From: Pseudoalteromonas sp. 3D05
GTDB taxonomy: Bacteria; Pseudomonadota; Gammaproteobacteria; Enterobacterales; Alteromonadaceae
Length of the DNA: 64,000 nt
Direction: 5' to 3'
Assembly (NCBI RefSeq): GCF_002723455.1
Contig: NZ_PDUS01000001.1
Location: forward strand, 378,038 to 442,037
The notes below the pieces were generated by a model. The model worked only from the letters and a program-made list of their open reading frames with translations. It did no database searches and was not told where the DNA came from. This document shows, one piece after another, positions 52,148 through 62,013 of the stretch (its first letter is position 1; every line of letters starts with the position of its first letter). Made by a program: the position numbers and the translations under genes.

Positions 52148-52154
52148 ATAGTTG

Positions 52155-53807
52155 CTAATCTTTTAAAGCTCTTCTGAGTATTTTGCCAACATTTGTTTTT
52201 GGCAGCTCATCCTTAAACTCAACGAGTTTTGGAACTTTGTAATTAGTTAAATTATCACGACAGTGCTTTATTATATCTTTTTCAGTTAAAGATGGGTCTT
52301 TTTTAACAATAAAAACTTTAACTTGTTCACCACTAACGTCGTGAGGAATACCAATCGCAGCGCATTCAAGTACGCCATCATGCATTGCCACGACTTCTTC
52401 TATCTCATTTGGGAAAACATTAAAGCCAGATACGATAATCATATCTTTTTTGCGGTCCACTATGTAGAAAAAGCCTTCATCATCATAGGTCGCAATGTCA
52501 CCTGTAGCAAACCAGCCATCTTTCAAGCACTCTGCTGTAGCATCAGGACGGTTATAATAACCTAACATAACTTGAGGGCCTTTTACCCACAACTCACCTG
52601 GCTCACCTTTAGCTGCTTCTTCGCCATTGTCTAAAATAAGCTTTAGCTCAGTACTTGGTGCAGGTAATCCAATTGACCCATTGTAAGAATCTAAATCATA
52701 AGGGCTAATTGTTACAAGTGGTGCACATTCGGTTAGGCCATAGCCTTCCATTAGCTTAGAGTGTGTTACTTTTTGCCATTTTTCAGCAACAGGTCGCTGA
52801 ACAGCCATACCGCCACCTAAAGACATTTTAAGATGACTAAAGTCTAAGTCTGAAAAACCCGGTGTATTTAGCAAACCATTAAATAATGTGTTTACACCAG
52901 TAATGGCTGTAAATTTATGCTGGCTAAGCTCCTTCACAAAACCAGGCATATCACGCGGGTTGGTGATCAGTAAGTTTAATCCACCATATTTCATAAACGT
53001 TAAACAGTTAGCTGTAAGAGCGAAGATATGATAAAGCGGTAAAGCCGTAACAACCACTTCTTTGCCACGCTCCAGTACGTTGTCTAAACACCCTGAAACC
53101 TGCTCTAGGTTTCCTACCATATTGCCATGACTTAGCATTGCCCCTTTAGATACACCGGTTGTTCCACCGGTGTACTGCAAGAAAGCTAAGTCATTCAAGT
53201 TCACATCTGGTTTGGTATAGCGGCTTTCATCGCCCTTCAAAACCTCTGAAAACTTGATCGGGTTTGGTAAGCTGTAAGCAGGAACCATTTTTTTAATATG
53301 CTTCACAACTAAATTGACAATGTGCTTTTTAAGGCCACCTACCATATCGCCCACTTGCGTTACGACAATATGCTTTACATTGGTTTTAGATAGCGATTTT
53401 TCCAAGGTATCTGCAAAGTTTGCAAGTATAAAGATTGCCTCAGACTCAGAGTCATTTAACTGATGTTCGAGTTCTCGCACAGTGTAAAGTGGGTTTACGT
53501 TAACAACAACACAACCTGCACGTAAAATACCCAAAATCGTGACCGGTGTTTGCAATAGGTTCGGCATCATAACCGCGACCTTAGCACCTTTTTTCAACCC
53601 TAAATCATTTTGGATATAGGATGCAACACGTTTTGTTGCGCTGTCCATTTCATTATAACTTAGTGTTTTACCCATATTAGTAAATGCGGGTAAATCTTTA
53701 TAATCCGAGAAGCTCTTCTCAAACACTTCTAGTAACGAGTTGTAGTGTTCAGGGTCGATAGTTTCAGGCATACCTTTTGGGTAGCGCTTAAGCCAGATCT
53801 TTTCCAC
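52155..53807 (-). CDS. fadD: Long-chain fatty acid-CoA ligase
   Basis: It activates fatty acids with ATP and CoA before beta-oxidation. The 550-residue protein has the AMP-binding signature [20 protein letters not shown], the [11 protein letters not shown] motif and the FACS motif [22 protein letters not shown] with [19 protein letters not shown]. The C-terminal lysine region [12 protein letters not shown] is intact. Length is close to E. coli FadD (561). It lies next to rnd as in E. coli. Confidence 0.95.
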   Translation of the reverse strand: MEKIWLKRYPKGMPETIDPEHYNSLLEVFEKSFSDYKDLPAFTNMGKTLSYNEMDSATKRVASYIQNDLGLKKGAKVAVMMPNLLQTPVTILGILRAGCVVVNVNPLYTVRELEHQLNDSESEAIFILANFADTLEKSLSKTNVKHIVVTQVGDMVGGLKKHIVNLVVKHIKKMVPAYSLPNPIKFSEVLKGDESRYTKPDVNLNDLAFLQYTGGTTGVSKGAMLSHGNMVGNLEQVSGCLDNVLERGKEVVVTALPLYHIFALTANCLTFMKYGGLNLLITNPRDMPGFVKELSQHKFTAITGVNTLFNGLLNTPGFSDLDFSHLKMSLGGGMAVQRPVAEKWQKVTHSKLMEGYGLTECAPLVTISPYDLDSYNGSIGLPAPSTELKLILDNGEEAAKGEPGELWVKGPQVMLGYYNRPDATAECLKDGWFATGDIATYDDEGFFYIVDRKKDMIIVSGFNVFPNEIEEVVAMHDGVLECAAIGIPHDVSGEQVKVFIVKKDPSLTEKDIIKHCRDNLTNYKVPKLVEFKDELPKTNVGKILRRALKD

Positions 53808-53927
53808 TCTTAGCTCCTGTTCTATTTATAATTTATTTTTATTAAACCTTAAACTATGTAAGGCACTTTAACAATCGAGCAAATACTCTAATGAGTAAAT
53901 AATCCCACATTTGGGGCAGATATACAA

Positions 53928-54812
53928 TTAACATGCACCATTTTGCTGCATAAACTCATGAACTTGCACTAAACACTGCTGCGCACTTTGCATATGACAA
54001 TGATGCCCCCCTTTAACTGAAATTACATTTAAACCTTTGAAATATAATTTATATTTCTCGATATTCTCGCTAACAAAGGAATAACCATCATCACCTATAA
54101 TGAGTTGACAGGGTACATTTATTTTACTTATAACAGCTATACATTGCTGTTCATCAAATCTAAAACCTGAGTGATTTTTAAGCTTAGGGTCCGTTGTTAA
54201 CATAAACCCCTGACTTGTCGCTGTCAGATTCCTGTTCATTAAAAGAGCAATAAGTGTATGCGGTAAGTCACTCGACATCGCACGCGCTTTAAATACTTGT
54301 TCCTTTGATTTATATACACGTTGCGTTCTGCCTTTAACTTCATAACGCTTTAGAATCGCTTGTCTAAGCTGCTTTACAACATCTTCACTTGGCGTTGTAA
54401 TAACACCAACCCCTTCTATCATAGTTACTGACTTGACCTTTTCTGCAAAACAACTTGCGAATAAGCCAGCAACCATAGCGCCCATAGAATGACCTACCAA
54501 ATGGACTTGTTCTGCACCAATTTGGTTAATCAAATTATAAACATCGTCAACGTAGTCTACAAAATAGTAATGTGCGTCTTCACTGCGCCAATCCGACAAA
54601 CCATGTCCTGGAAAATCGATGCAATACCATTTTTCGTTCAAGTTTACGCCTTCAAGCATTGGAATAAAGCTGTGACAATTGTCCAGCCAACCATGCAATG
54701 CAATGACGACTTCGTCCCCATCGCCAAATGTTAGGCCACGAAGGGCTAATTTGCCACTTTGGATTGAAAAAGGTTGCACTAAGTTACTCCTCTTTAAATT
54801 AAGCCAATTCAC
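53928..54812 (-). CDS. Alpha/beta hydrolase
   Basis: The 294-residue protein has the alpha/beta-hydrolase oxyanion region VIALHGWLDNCHSF, the nucleophile elbow LVGHSMGAMVAGLF (Ser), and a catalytic His in VKGGHHCHMQ near the C-terminus. The family includes MhpC-like hydrolases and serine hydrolases such as human SERHL. The substrate is unknown; an ester is likely. It is divergent from the alkaline phosphatase gene, with 67 bases between starts, and is cytoplasmic by lack of a signal. Confidence 0.86.
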   Translation of the reverse strand: MNWLNLKRSNLVQPFSIQSGKLALRGLTFGDGDEVVIALHGWLDNCHSFIPMLEGVNLNEKWYCIDFPGHGLSDWRSEDAHYYFVDYVDDVYNLINQIGAEQVHLVGHSMGAMVAGLFASCFAEKVKSVTMIEGVGVITTPSEDVVKQLRQAILKRYEVKGRTQRVYKSKEQVFKARAMSSDLPHTLIALLMNRNLTATSQGFMLTTDPKLKNHSGFRFDEQQCIAVISKINVPCQLIIGDDGYSFVSENIEKYKLYFKGLNVISVKGGHHCHMQSAQQCLVQVHEFMQQNGAC

Positions 54813-54879
54813 CGAAAAAGACGTTTATTTATAATACAGTAGGTATACAATAACAACACATAATGGACAGGGTACAAAA

Positions 54880-56169
54880 ATGAAAAAACAATTAAGCCTA
54901 TTGGCGTTAATGTGTTCAAGCGCAGTTTATGCTGAACAAACTCCAAAAAACATAATATATATGATTGGTGATGGTATGGGCCCTGCTTATACAACAGCAT
55001 ACCGATACTATAAAGATGATCCAACGACCAAAGAAATTGAAAAAACAGTTTTTGATTCAATATTAACTGGAATGGCCCATACTTACCCAGACGACCATAC
55101 TGTAGTGACAGACAGCGCTGCAAGTGCGACTGCACTGAGCTCTGGTCATAAAAGTTATAATGGAGCTATCGCGGTTGATACAAATAAAAAGCCTGTAAAA
55201 ACCATGCTAGAAATAGCCAAAGAAAAAGGCATGATCACGGCACTCGTTGCAACGTCACAAATAAATCATGCCACCCCGGCTAGTTTTGCTGCCCACAATG
55301 AATCTCGACGTAATTATGATGAAATTGCTAATGACTACATCGATAATAAAGTTGCTGGGAAGCTGCCCGTTGACTTAATGCTCGGTGGCGGCACACAATA
55401 TTTTATTCGTGAGGATCGTGATTTAGTCGCTGAATTTAAAGCGGCCGGCTACCAGTACAGTGACAACTTCAGTGAATTAGCAAATATCAAACAAATACCT
55501 GCAATTGGCCTTTATGCTCCATCTGGTATGCCTTTTGCTCTTGATGAAAACCCTAATCGCTTATCTAAAATGACCAATAAAGCCTTAAATTTACTCGATA
55601 ATACAAAAAGTGATGGATTTTTTGTAATGATTGAAGGCAGTCAAATTGATTGGTGTGGCCACGCTAACGACATTGCTTGTGCGATGGCAGAAATGGATGA
55701 TTTTGCGAAATCAATCGAATTAGCTAAAGCTTATATTGATAAGAACCCCGACACATTATTGGTTGTTACAGCTGACCATTCTACCGGAGGCTTAACATTG
55801 GGTGCTCATGGTCAGTATAAGTGGGAAACCGAAGTAATAAAAGGTGTTAAAGCAACGGCAGGTAAGCTCACTAAATTACTATTCGACGCTTCAAATCTTC
55901 AGCCTGTATGGGAAGAAAATACTAAAATAGCCTTCACCCCTGAGAACAAAGTCAAATTAGAGCAAGCCAAAAAAATGGGAGTAAAGCCATTAAACCTTGC
56001 AATAAAAGATATTATTAGCAAAGCAAGCTTTACTGGCTGGACTACTGGCGGCCATACCGCTGTAGATGTTCAAATATTTGCTTATGGCAAAGGAGCGAAT
56101 GATTTCGCCGGTTCGATGAATAATACAGATATTGCTGATAAACTTATTCATTACATCGACAAAAATTAA
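54880..56169 (+). CDS. Alkaline phosphatase (PhoA-type)
   Basis: It hydrolyses phosphomonoesters in the periplasm. The 429-residue protein has a Sec signal (1-18, ending VYA), the metal-binding NIIYMIGDGMGPAY, and the nucleophile serine in VTDSAASATALSSGHKS. Further metal ligands lie in IEGSQIDWCGHAND, VTADHSTGG and GWTTGGHTAVD. These are complete. I see no clear PhoB box in the 67-base divergent region, so phosphate control is not evident in the sequence. Confidence 0.92.
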   Translation: MKKQLSLLALMCSSAVYAEQTPKNIIYMIGDGMGPAYTTAYRYYKDDPTTKEIEKTVFDSILTGMAHTYPDDHTVVTDSAASATALSSGHKSYNGAIAVDTNKKPVKTMLEIAKEKGMITALVATSQINHATPASFAAHNESRRNYDEIANDYIDNKVAGKLPVDLMLGGGTQYFIREDRDLVAEFKAAGYQYSDNFSELANIKQIPAIGLYAPSGMPFALDENPNRLSKMTNKALNLLDNTKSDGFFVMIEGSQIDWCGHANDIACAMAEMDDFAKSIELAKAYIDKNPDTLLVVTADHSTGGLTLGAHGQYKWETEVIKGVKATAGKLTKLLFDASNLQPVWEENTKIAFTPENKVKLEQAKKMGVKPLNLAIKDIISKASFTGWTTGGHTAVDVQIFAYGKGANDFAGSMNNTDIADKLIHYIDKN

Positions 56170-58187
56170 TTCTTAGGATTTAACAAAGCCATTGCCACAT
56201 TAAAGGGCAATGCTTTGTTATATAAAAAGCCTTGAGCAGAATGTATCTGGGCTTTTTTAACAACCTCTTCATGCATTTGGCTTTCAACTCCTTCAGCAAC
56301 AACATTAAAGCCAAGCTCTTCGCATATCTTAGCTAAATGTTGGTATAACACGACTGATTTATTATTATCACCTTCTGGTAATAAACTTCTGTCTAACTTT
56401 ATGGTGTTAACATTGAGTCTAGACAAAACAGATAAACAAGAATATCCCGTGCCAAAATCATCCATCGCACATTTTATATGATGTTTATTTAAAAAATTAA
56501 CAAGCTTAACAGTTGCCTCAAAGTCTTCTATGTAACTAGATTCGAGTATTTCTACTTCAACCTGATCTGGGTATCTAGCAAACGCGTTAACGACACGTTT
56601 ATAGCCCCCTGCTAACAAGTTTTGTGGCGAAATATTAAAACTGATATTAGGCTTAAACCCTTGAGCTACAAAATTACTTAAGTCAACTTCAAGTTGATCA
56701 ATCACAAAATCATCAATAATGTACATCAAATTATGTTGTTCTAAGGTTTCTAAAAACCAAGGTCCAACCACCACACCATCGGCCTGAATCAATCTTAGTA
56801 ACGCTTCAAAACCGACAATGTCTTGCGTTTTTGGATCTATTTTAGGTTGATAATACAAGGATAGAGCACCTGAATTAAGCGCATCAGTTACAGATTTTAA
56901 ACTGTATTGTTCTAGTTGATTTAACGAGTGCGAACGTGCAAATGATTGCTCTGACTGACCTTCAATGCTTTCTCCTGCACTATAACGTTTAACCAGCATA
57001 TCCAATGCCTTCCCTGTAATATTATGATGCTTATTGGCTAAAACAAACGGGTAATAAACAATCGCATTTATTAAAATCAAGCCAAGTTGCAGGGCAACCC
57101 CGGTCCAACTATGCGTCACCATCCAGCCGCTTAAAATAACAGGTGTAAACCATGGAATATGTTCATTTGTATTTAATATCAGTAAACCACTATCAATCAG
57201 CGAATATGAAATTACACCATTTAGAATAGGTGTCAGTAAGAATGGCACTAAAAAAAATGGATTAAAGACTATAGGCAGTGCATAAATCATTACCTCACTG
57301 ATATTAAAAACGGCAAGGGGCATAGAGATACGGGCTATACTGCGTTCATGCTCTGCATTTTTGATCATAAAACATGCAACAATAAGCCCCCAAAGACACC
57401 CTGTTCCGCCTAATAAAACAAAAGTACTAAAAAAATTGTAACTACTTAACCCATTAAATACATCATAGTCTGTGTACGTAACCGGCGTTAAGATATGGTA
57501 AGCATTATCGCCATGGATACCCACAAACCATAATAAGTTGGCACTAATCATTTGTAAGCTGAGCTTATCTAATATTGACGGGCTCTGATCTAAATTTATC
57601 AAGTAAGCAACGAAGAACTCACCTAAGTTAGTGATAAAAGGAATTAACATTAGTGTGATAATACTTACGAGTAAATAAGGAAATATTAAATTTAAGTGCT
57701 TCCTTAAAAATAAGCTTATCGTACTAATACCCACAATTTTTAAGGCGCTAAAAGAAGAAAAGTACTTCAGTAAATAACAACATAAAATAGGCATAAGGAT
57801 TGAGTACAATACACCTGAACGATTATTTACCAATACATTTTCCATCTGTGCTGTTATATACCCCGTACTAACTGAAAAGCACGTAAGAACTAAAACAGGA
57901 GCAGCGATTGTATGCAGTCGTAAGTTTTTTGATAAATAATAACTAAAAGAGATAAGCGTGATCAGTGGTAAAAGGGCCCATATTAGCTGATTAAAATCAT
58001 TCAAATATTCATGTTCACCACCTTTGTCAGCTAAATTAAACCACTGGTTTAGAAGTGTAATAACAGAAGCGACAATAAAAAATGGAATGAGCGCAATATA
58101 TCCTTCACGTAAGGACAAAATAACAGTGTTTGATGACACCTTAACTGCGTTTTGATTAAACTGATGAAATACTTTGGAAAACAGCAC
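56166..58187 (-). CDS. EAL phosphodiesterase fused to a PTS EIIC-like membrane domain
   Basis: The 673-residue protein degrades cyclic di-GMP. Residues about 1-400 are hydrophobic, with ten or so helices resembling the cellobiose-type EIIC permease domain (REGYIALIPFFIVASVITLL, WFVGIHGDNAYHILTPV, GGTGCLWGLIVACFM). The C-terminal EAL domain (about 435-670) has GFEALLRLIQ, NISPQNLLAGGY, VEVEILESSYIEDF, MDDFGTGYSCLSVL, and VVAEGVESQM and is catalytically complete. No PTS phosphorylation domain is present, so the EIIC part may serve as a sugar sensor. It overlaps the convergent phosphatase end by four bases. Confidence 0.9.
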   Translation of the reverse strand: MLFSKVFHQFNQNAVKVSSNTVILSLREGYIALIPFFIVASVITLLNQWFNLADKGGEHEYLNDFNQLIWALLPLITLISFSYYLSKNLRLHTIAAPVLVLTCFSVSTGYITAQMENVLVNNRSGVLYSILMPILCCYLLKYFSSFSALKIVGISTISLFLRKHLNLIFPYLLVSIITLMLIPFITNLGEFFVAYLINLDQSPSILDKLSLQMISANLLWFVGIHGDNAYHILTPVTYTDYDVFNGLSSYNFFSTFVLLGGTGCLWGLIVACFMIKNAEHERSIARISMPLAVFNISEVMIYALPIVFNPFFLVPFLLTPILNGVISYSLIDSGLLILNTNEHIPWFTPVILSGWMVTHSWTGVALQLGLILINAIVYYPFVLANKHHNITGKALDMLVKRYSAGESIEGQSEQSFARSHSLNQLEQYSLKSVTDALNSGALSLYYQPKIDPKTQDIVGFEALLRLIQADGVVVGPWFLETLEQHNLMYIIDDFVIDQLEVDLSNFVAQGFKPNISFNISPQNLLAGGYKRVVNAFARYPDQVEVEILESSYIEDFEATVKLVNFLNKHHIKCAMDDFGTGYSCLSVLSRLNVNTIKLDRSLLPEGDNNKSVVLYQHLAKICEELGFNVVAEGVESQMHEEVVKKAQIHSAQGFLYNKALPFNVAMALLNPKN

Positions 58188-58367
58188 GATAAATTCTTAT
58201 TATTTTTTTACTACAATACCTATTTCAGGGAATTTAACAACCTTAAACAGCAAATCAACCACAAAAAATTAACGTTAATTAACCATTTAATTACAAAAAA
58301 TAAAGTTATCGGGATCAAGATTTTTGGGGGATTTCAATTTGACAAGCACACAATGAGTGAATCTAAA

Positions 58368-58700
58368 TTAGGCGTAAATATCAACACCAATAAGATTTTG
58401 TACCTCGGCACGTCGCTCAAGATTTGCAAGCTCTGAGTAGGTAGAAATGGCTTTACTAACTTTAGGAGTTGGTTGATCGTAGATGGTTTGCTGATAATCA
58501 GCCGAAGCTTTGGTACTAGCAAATTGAAGCTGTTGAGCAAGTTCAATACCGGCTTGAGTAGACTTTACAAACTCTGGCTTTTTATCGAGAGTAGCAGAAT
58601 TCTCTAATAAACTTTGTGGTTTATTAGCTATATTCTGTTTTGGTGTAATTTTGCCAGGTATATCACCTGTAAAAAAACCTGAGCCAATGGGTAAAGTCAT
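58368..58700 (-). CDS. Small conserved-looking protein, unknown function
   Basis: I do not recognise this 110-residue protein. It begins MTLPIGSGFFTGDIPGKITP and ends RRAEVQNLIGVDIYA. The middle is Gln/Ala/Ser rich and probably helical (AGIELAQQLQFASTKASADYQ). There is no signal peptide or membrane segment. It lies codirectionally downstream of tsaB with a 134-base gap. A frame-shifted shadow on the same strand (58334-58546) shows no protein-like composition and was rejected. Confidence 0.6.
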   Translation of the reverse strand: MTLPIGSGFFTGDIPGKITPKQNIANKPQSLLENSATLDKKPEFVKSTQAGIELAQQLQFASTKASADYQQTIYDQPTPKVSKAISTYSELANLERRAEVQNLIGVDIYA

Positions 58701-58834
58701 AGCGGTTTCTCACTAATACGCATTGAATAATTATGTGTCATATTGTGCATCCTTGCAAGTATATAAATTAAACTACGCTTTACAAAAAACAACTAATGTC
58801 GATGTAATGAGAAAACATCAGAGTCTGTTGACTA

Positions 58835-59545
58835 TTATTCTCTTCCAGGAAGCTTTTTCCAAGTAACTGTGTCTCTAACATATTTAGGTTGCGCTTGGGC
58901 TGCTTCAACTGTATTACCTAACTCAAAATTCCCCGTAACTGAGGCTGACATAAATAACGCATCTGGCAGTGTTATAGTCGAATCAATGGTTATCTGCGAG
59001 CATTCAGACAATATTTCTGAGTATGTTTGCCAACCTGTACCAACTGCAACCCCTTGCTTGCCTTGAAGCATTAATTGCTCAGGTTTTAAGACTTGTTCCT
59101 CTGCAACGAGTTCCATCGTAGAGTTTTCACCTAATGTATATTCAGCAAAATAAATTTCCCCCATGCGCGCATCAATGGCACTAAAAACGTGGGTAGCGCC
59201 TGTTTGCTGATACGCTTGTTGTGCCATCATTTGCAGTGTTGAGACGCCCACAAGTGGTAATTTACAAGCATATGCTAAGCCTTGAGCAATAGCGACACTG
59301 ATACGAACCCCTGTAAAACTGCCTGGGCCTTGACCAAAGCCAATAACATCCAAATCTTTAAGGTTACACTTTGCTTTCGCTAATAATGAGTCTACAAGCG
59401 GCAGAATTTTTTGGCTATGTTGTTGTGGGCACTCTTCAAAATGGTGAAAAACTTCACCATTTACATTTAATACAATTGAAAGCGCCTCTGTAGATGCATC
59501 GAGCGCTAGAAAATTGATGGCTGCTGTTTTAGTTGATTTACTCAT
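58835..59545 (-). CDS. tsaB: tRNA threonylcarbamoyladenosine synthesis protein TsaB
   Basis: TsaB works with TsaC, TsaD and TsaE in making t6A37 on ANN-decoding tRNAs. The 236-residue ASKHA-fold protein has LALDASTEALSIVLNVNGEV, FEECPQQHSQKILPLVDSLL and the signature IGFGQGPGSFTGVRISVAIAQGLAY. Length is normal. It follows yoaA by 12 bases, the same gene pair as in E. coli. Confidence 0.95.
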   Translation of the reverse strand: MSKSTKTAAINFLALDASTEALSIVLNVNGEVFHHFEECPQQHSQKILPLVDSLLAKAKCNLKDLDVIGFGQGPGSFTGVRISVAIAQGLAYACKLPLVGVSTLQMMAQQAYQQTGATHVFSAIDARMGEIYFAEYTLGENSTMELVAEEQVLKPEQLMLQGKQGVAVGTGWQTYSEILSECSQITIDSTITLPDALFMSASVTGNFELGNTVEAAQAQPKYVRDTVTWKKLPGRE

Positions 59546-59557
59546 TATTTATAATCT

Positions 59558-61465
59558 CTAATTTATCTGTTCTAAAAATTTGCTCGCTTGTTCAATGCTT
59601 CGAGTTCTGCGCATTGGCGGTAAACTTTTTAAAAATACTTGCCCATATTGACGAGTAACTAAACGGTTATCACATATTACTAAAACGCCTTTATCGCGAT
59701 TATCGCGTATTAATCTCCCCACACCTTGCTTAAGCGCAATAACCGCTTGTGGAAGCTGAATATAAGCAAATGGATCATATCCTTGCATTTGAGCATCTTG
59801 CATTTTTGCTTGAAGTAATGGGTCGTCAGGTGCTGCAAAGGGAAGCTTATCAATAATAACACAACTAAGTGTACTACCTCTAACATCTACGCCTTCCCAA
59901 AACGACGCGGTACCGAGTAGCACTGCATTGCCGTGTCGGGTAAATTTTTCTAAGATTATTCGTTTAGACATTTGTCCTTGCATATAAATGGGGTAATCAA
60001 TTTGCGTGCTTAACCCCTCAGCAACTAAATGCATCATTCTGTAACTGGTGAACAACACAAAGCATCGCCCTTTTGCTGCTTTTATCAAATCTAATGTTAA
60101 TTTAATAATTGCATGAGGCATATTTGCAGCATGCGTTTCTGGCAAGTAACGCGGTAAGCACAATAAAGCTTGATTCTGATAATCAAACGGACTATCAACC
60201 ATCATACTTTGTTCCGGTTTAAGCCCTAAGCTTGCATTAAAATGATCCAACTCATTATCAACAGATAAAGTGGCCGAGGTAAACACAAAGCCTGCACCTG
60301 TATCTTTCATCATTTGCGCGAATTTCACTGACACATTAAGCGGTGTTACATGCACTGTTAAATATCGGCGTGTTGTTTCATACCAGTAGCTGTAACCCGT
60401 TTGACTTATATCAAAAACTCGCTCTAGCTGGCCTTTAAAAGCAAGTGTGCGTTCAAACGGATGCTCAATCTTTTCGCTTCGATCTAAACAATGTTTGAGT
60501 ACTTGATATAGAAAATCTAAATCACTAATAACTCGGTGTAGTGCTGCACATACATCTTTGTCAGCAAGCATTTGGCGCCAATCGCCTCGGCTACCGTCCA
60601 CACCAAATTGTAATCGAAGATCAGCAACACTGGTCTCTAATTTATTAAGTGTTTTTCCCAATTGCAGCATATCAGGTATGTCTGAACGATAAATAGCACG
60701 AAGATCAGTGATTAAATCAACTAATTTTTTTGTACTTACACTTTCGCCAAAGTAATCACTGGCAATCTCACTTAATTGATGTGCTTCATCAAAAATATAG
60801 GCATCTGCGGTGGGAATAAGCTCTGCGAACCCGGTATCTTTAACTGCCATATCTGCAAAAAACAAATGGTGATTAACGACCACAACATCTGCATCCATTG
60901 CCTTTAATCTGGCTTTACGAATATAACACTCTTGGAAGTCTGGGCATTCTTTGCCTAAGCAATTATCAGCTGTTGAACTAACATAGGGTAAAACTTTGGC
61001 ATCCTCTTCAATACCAATACAATCAGCTAAATCACCTGTATGAGTCTCACTTGCAAACTTAGCCACCATTGCCAATTGATGCATGACATCTGAGTCATCT
61101 GTAGGCACATGCGCAACATGCTGATTGAGTCGATAAGAACACAGATAATTACTGCGTCCCTTTAATAGGGCCGTTTTTTTAGATGCACTCAGGGCTTTAA
61201 CTAATTGGGGTAAATCACGATGGTAGAGCTGTTCTTGTAAAGCCTTAGTCCCCGTCGAAATAATTGTCTTACCTTCAGACTTTAATGCAGGTGCTAAATA
61301 GGCATAAGTTTTACCAGTACCAGTCCCCGCTTCGACGACTAATTGAGAACGATTTTTTAATGCCTGACTCACAGCGACAGCCATATCTATTTGAGGTTGA
61401 CGCGGTGTGTACCCCTCTAAAGATAAAGCTAAAGGACCCGTTGCACTAAAGAGCTGTTTGATAAT
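59558..61465 (-). CDS. yoaA: DinG-family iron-sulfur helicase YoaA, apparently starting at ATT
   Basis: This ATP-dependent 5'-3' helicase has Walker A VVEAGTGTGKTYAYLAPAL, four Fe-S cysteines (SNYLC, then DNCLGKECPDFQEC), the DEAH box YIFDEAHQL, and C-terminal helicase motifs with LKQGVGRLIRDNRDKG. The first ATG (61384) would give 608 aa and cut into family similarity. Reading on upstream, the same frame encodes family-like residues ending GYTPRQPQIDMA, with no ATG, GTG or TTG before the TAA at 61499-61501. An ATT at 61463-61465 follows a GAGCGGA sequence by five bases and gives 635 aa, close to E. coli YoaA (636). Rare-start use is inferred. Confidence 0.9.
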   Translation of the reverse strand: MIKQLFSATGPLALSLEGYTPRQPQIDMAVAVSQALKNRSQLVVEAGTGTGKTYAYLAPALKSEGKTIISTGTKALQEQLYHRDLPQLVKALSASKKTALLKGRSNYLCSYRLNQHVAHVPTDDSDVMHQLAMVAKFASETHTGDLADCIGIEEDAKVLPYVSSTADNCLGKECPDFQECYIRKARLKAMDADVVVVNHHLFFADMAVKDTGFAELIPTADAYIFDEAHQLSEIASDYFGESVSTKKLVDLITDLRAIYRSDIPDMLQLGKTLNKLETSVADLRLQFGVDGSRGDWRQMLADKDVCAALHRVISDLDFLYQVLKHCLDRSEKIEHPFERTLAFKGQLERVFDISQTGYSYWYETTRRYLTVHVTPLNVSVKFAQMMKDTGAGFVFTSATLSVDNELDHFNASLGLKPEQSMMVDSPFDYQNQALLCLPRYLPETHAANMPHAIIKLTLDLIKAAKGRCFVLFTSYRMMHLVAEGLSTQIDYPIYMQGQMSKRIILEKFTRHGNAVLLGTASFWEGVDVRGSTLSCVIIDKLPFAAPDDPLLQAKMQDAQMQGYDPFAYIQLPQAVIALKQGVGRLIRDNRDKGVLVICDNRLVTRQYGQVFLKSLPPMRRTRSIEQASKFLEQIN

Positions 61466-61638
61466 AACGTCCGCTCGACGAAAAATGATAGACGGATTTT
61501 ACAAAAGCAACGTGTACAGAGCAAGCGAATACAACTTAAGTAACAGAATAACCTCAAAGTATGTTTGAATTATGAAAAACATGCGGACAAAATAAAGCTA
61601 AACTCTACTCAAAAAAAATACCCATTACGCATTTTAGA
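61466..61638. other. Gene-free stretch upstream of yoaA
   Basis: No gene is seen. It should contain the yoaA promoter. I see no SOS (LexA) box with the CTGT-N8-ACAG pattern. Confidence 0.4.
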
Positions 61639-61951
61639 TTAGGGCCTGTTTATCTTTGCGGATTAAAATTTGTTCAAGCTAGGGTGGTTTAATCGCGGCG
61701 CGAAGTTTGTAACCCAGTGGAGTAAGTCAAAACAGAGCAAAGCTTGCGCGTCCTGCTCACGCCCTTTAGCTAAATAAATGTAGGCAACAAAGAATAATCC
61801 CCCTAAGCATAACCCAAATAGCAGCGCCTGTTTGGCACTGATGCTGCGTTATCGCCTATTTATGGGGTATACCACACCAGATAGGCGCTGCCTTGCCTAA
61901 ATACCAAACAAACTGCTGCAAATTCAAGCTTGAAAGGTAGACAGACCCTAA
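61639..61951. mobile_element. MITE-like element with terminal inverted repeats
   Basis: TTAGGGCCTGTTTATCTTT (61639-61657) and the inverse of AAAGGTAGACAGACCCTAA (61933-61951) match at 16 of 19 positions. If the flanking TA is the target duplication, the element is bounded by GGG...CCC. It carries no transposase frame. Internal inverted CGCCTAT (61853) and ATAGGCG (61881) form a hairpin around a symmetric GGTATACC-like core. Its 42-bp core recurs in diverged form at 10296-10337. It is consistent with a non-autonomous element mobilised in trans. Confidence 0.65.
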
Positions 61952-62013
61952 CTTAAGGCTTGGCAAACAATGAGACAAATTTTTATATAAACTCCAAATG
62001 ATTAAATCACCTA

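Noticed and set aside
54813..54879. PhoB box upstream of the alkaline phosphatase gene
   Set aside because: I looked for CTGTCAT-type repeats in the short divergent region and found none that are convincing.
54809..55135. 108-codon minus-strand frame over the start of the alkaline phosphatase gene
   Set aside because: It is antisense to the phosphatase signal and active-site region, which is strongly supported.
58334..58546. 70-codon minus-strand frame overlapping the 110-aa protein
   Set aside because: It is in another frame of the more plausible 58368-58700 gene and lacks a ribosome-binding site.
61466..61560. LexA box before yoaA
   Set aside because: A CTGT occurs, but the matching ACAG at eight-base spacing does not.
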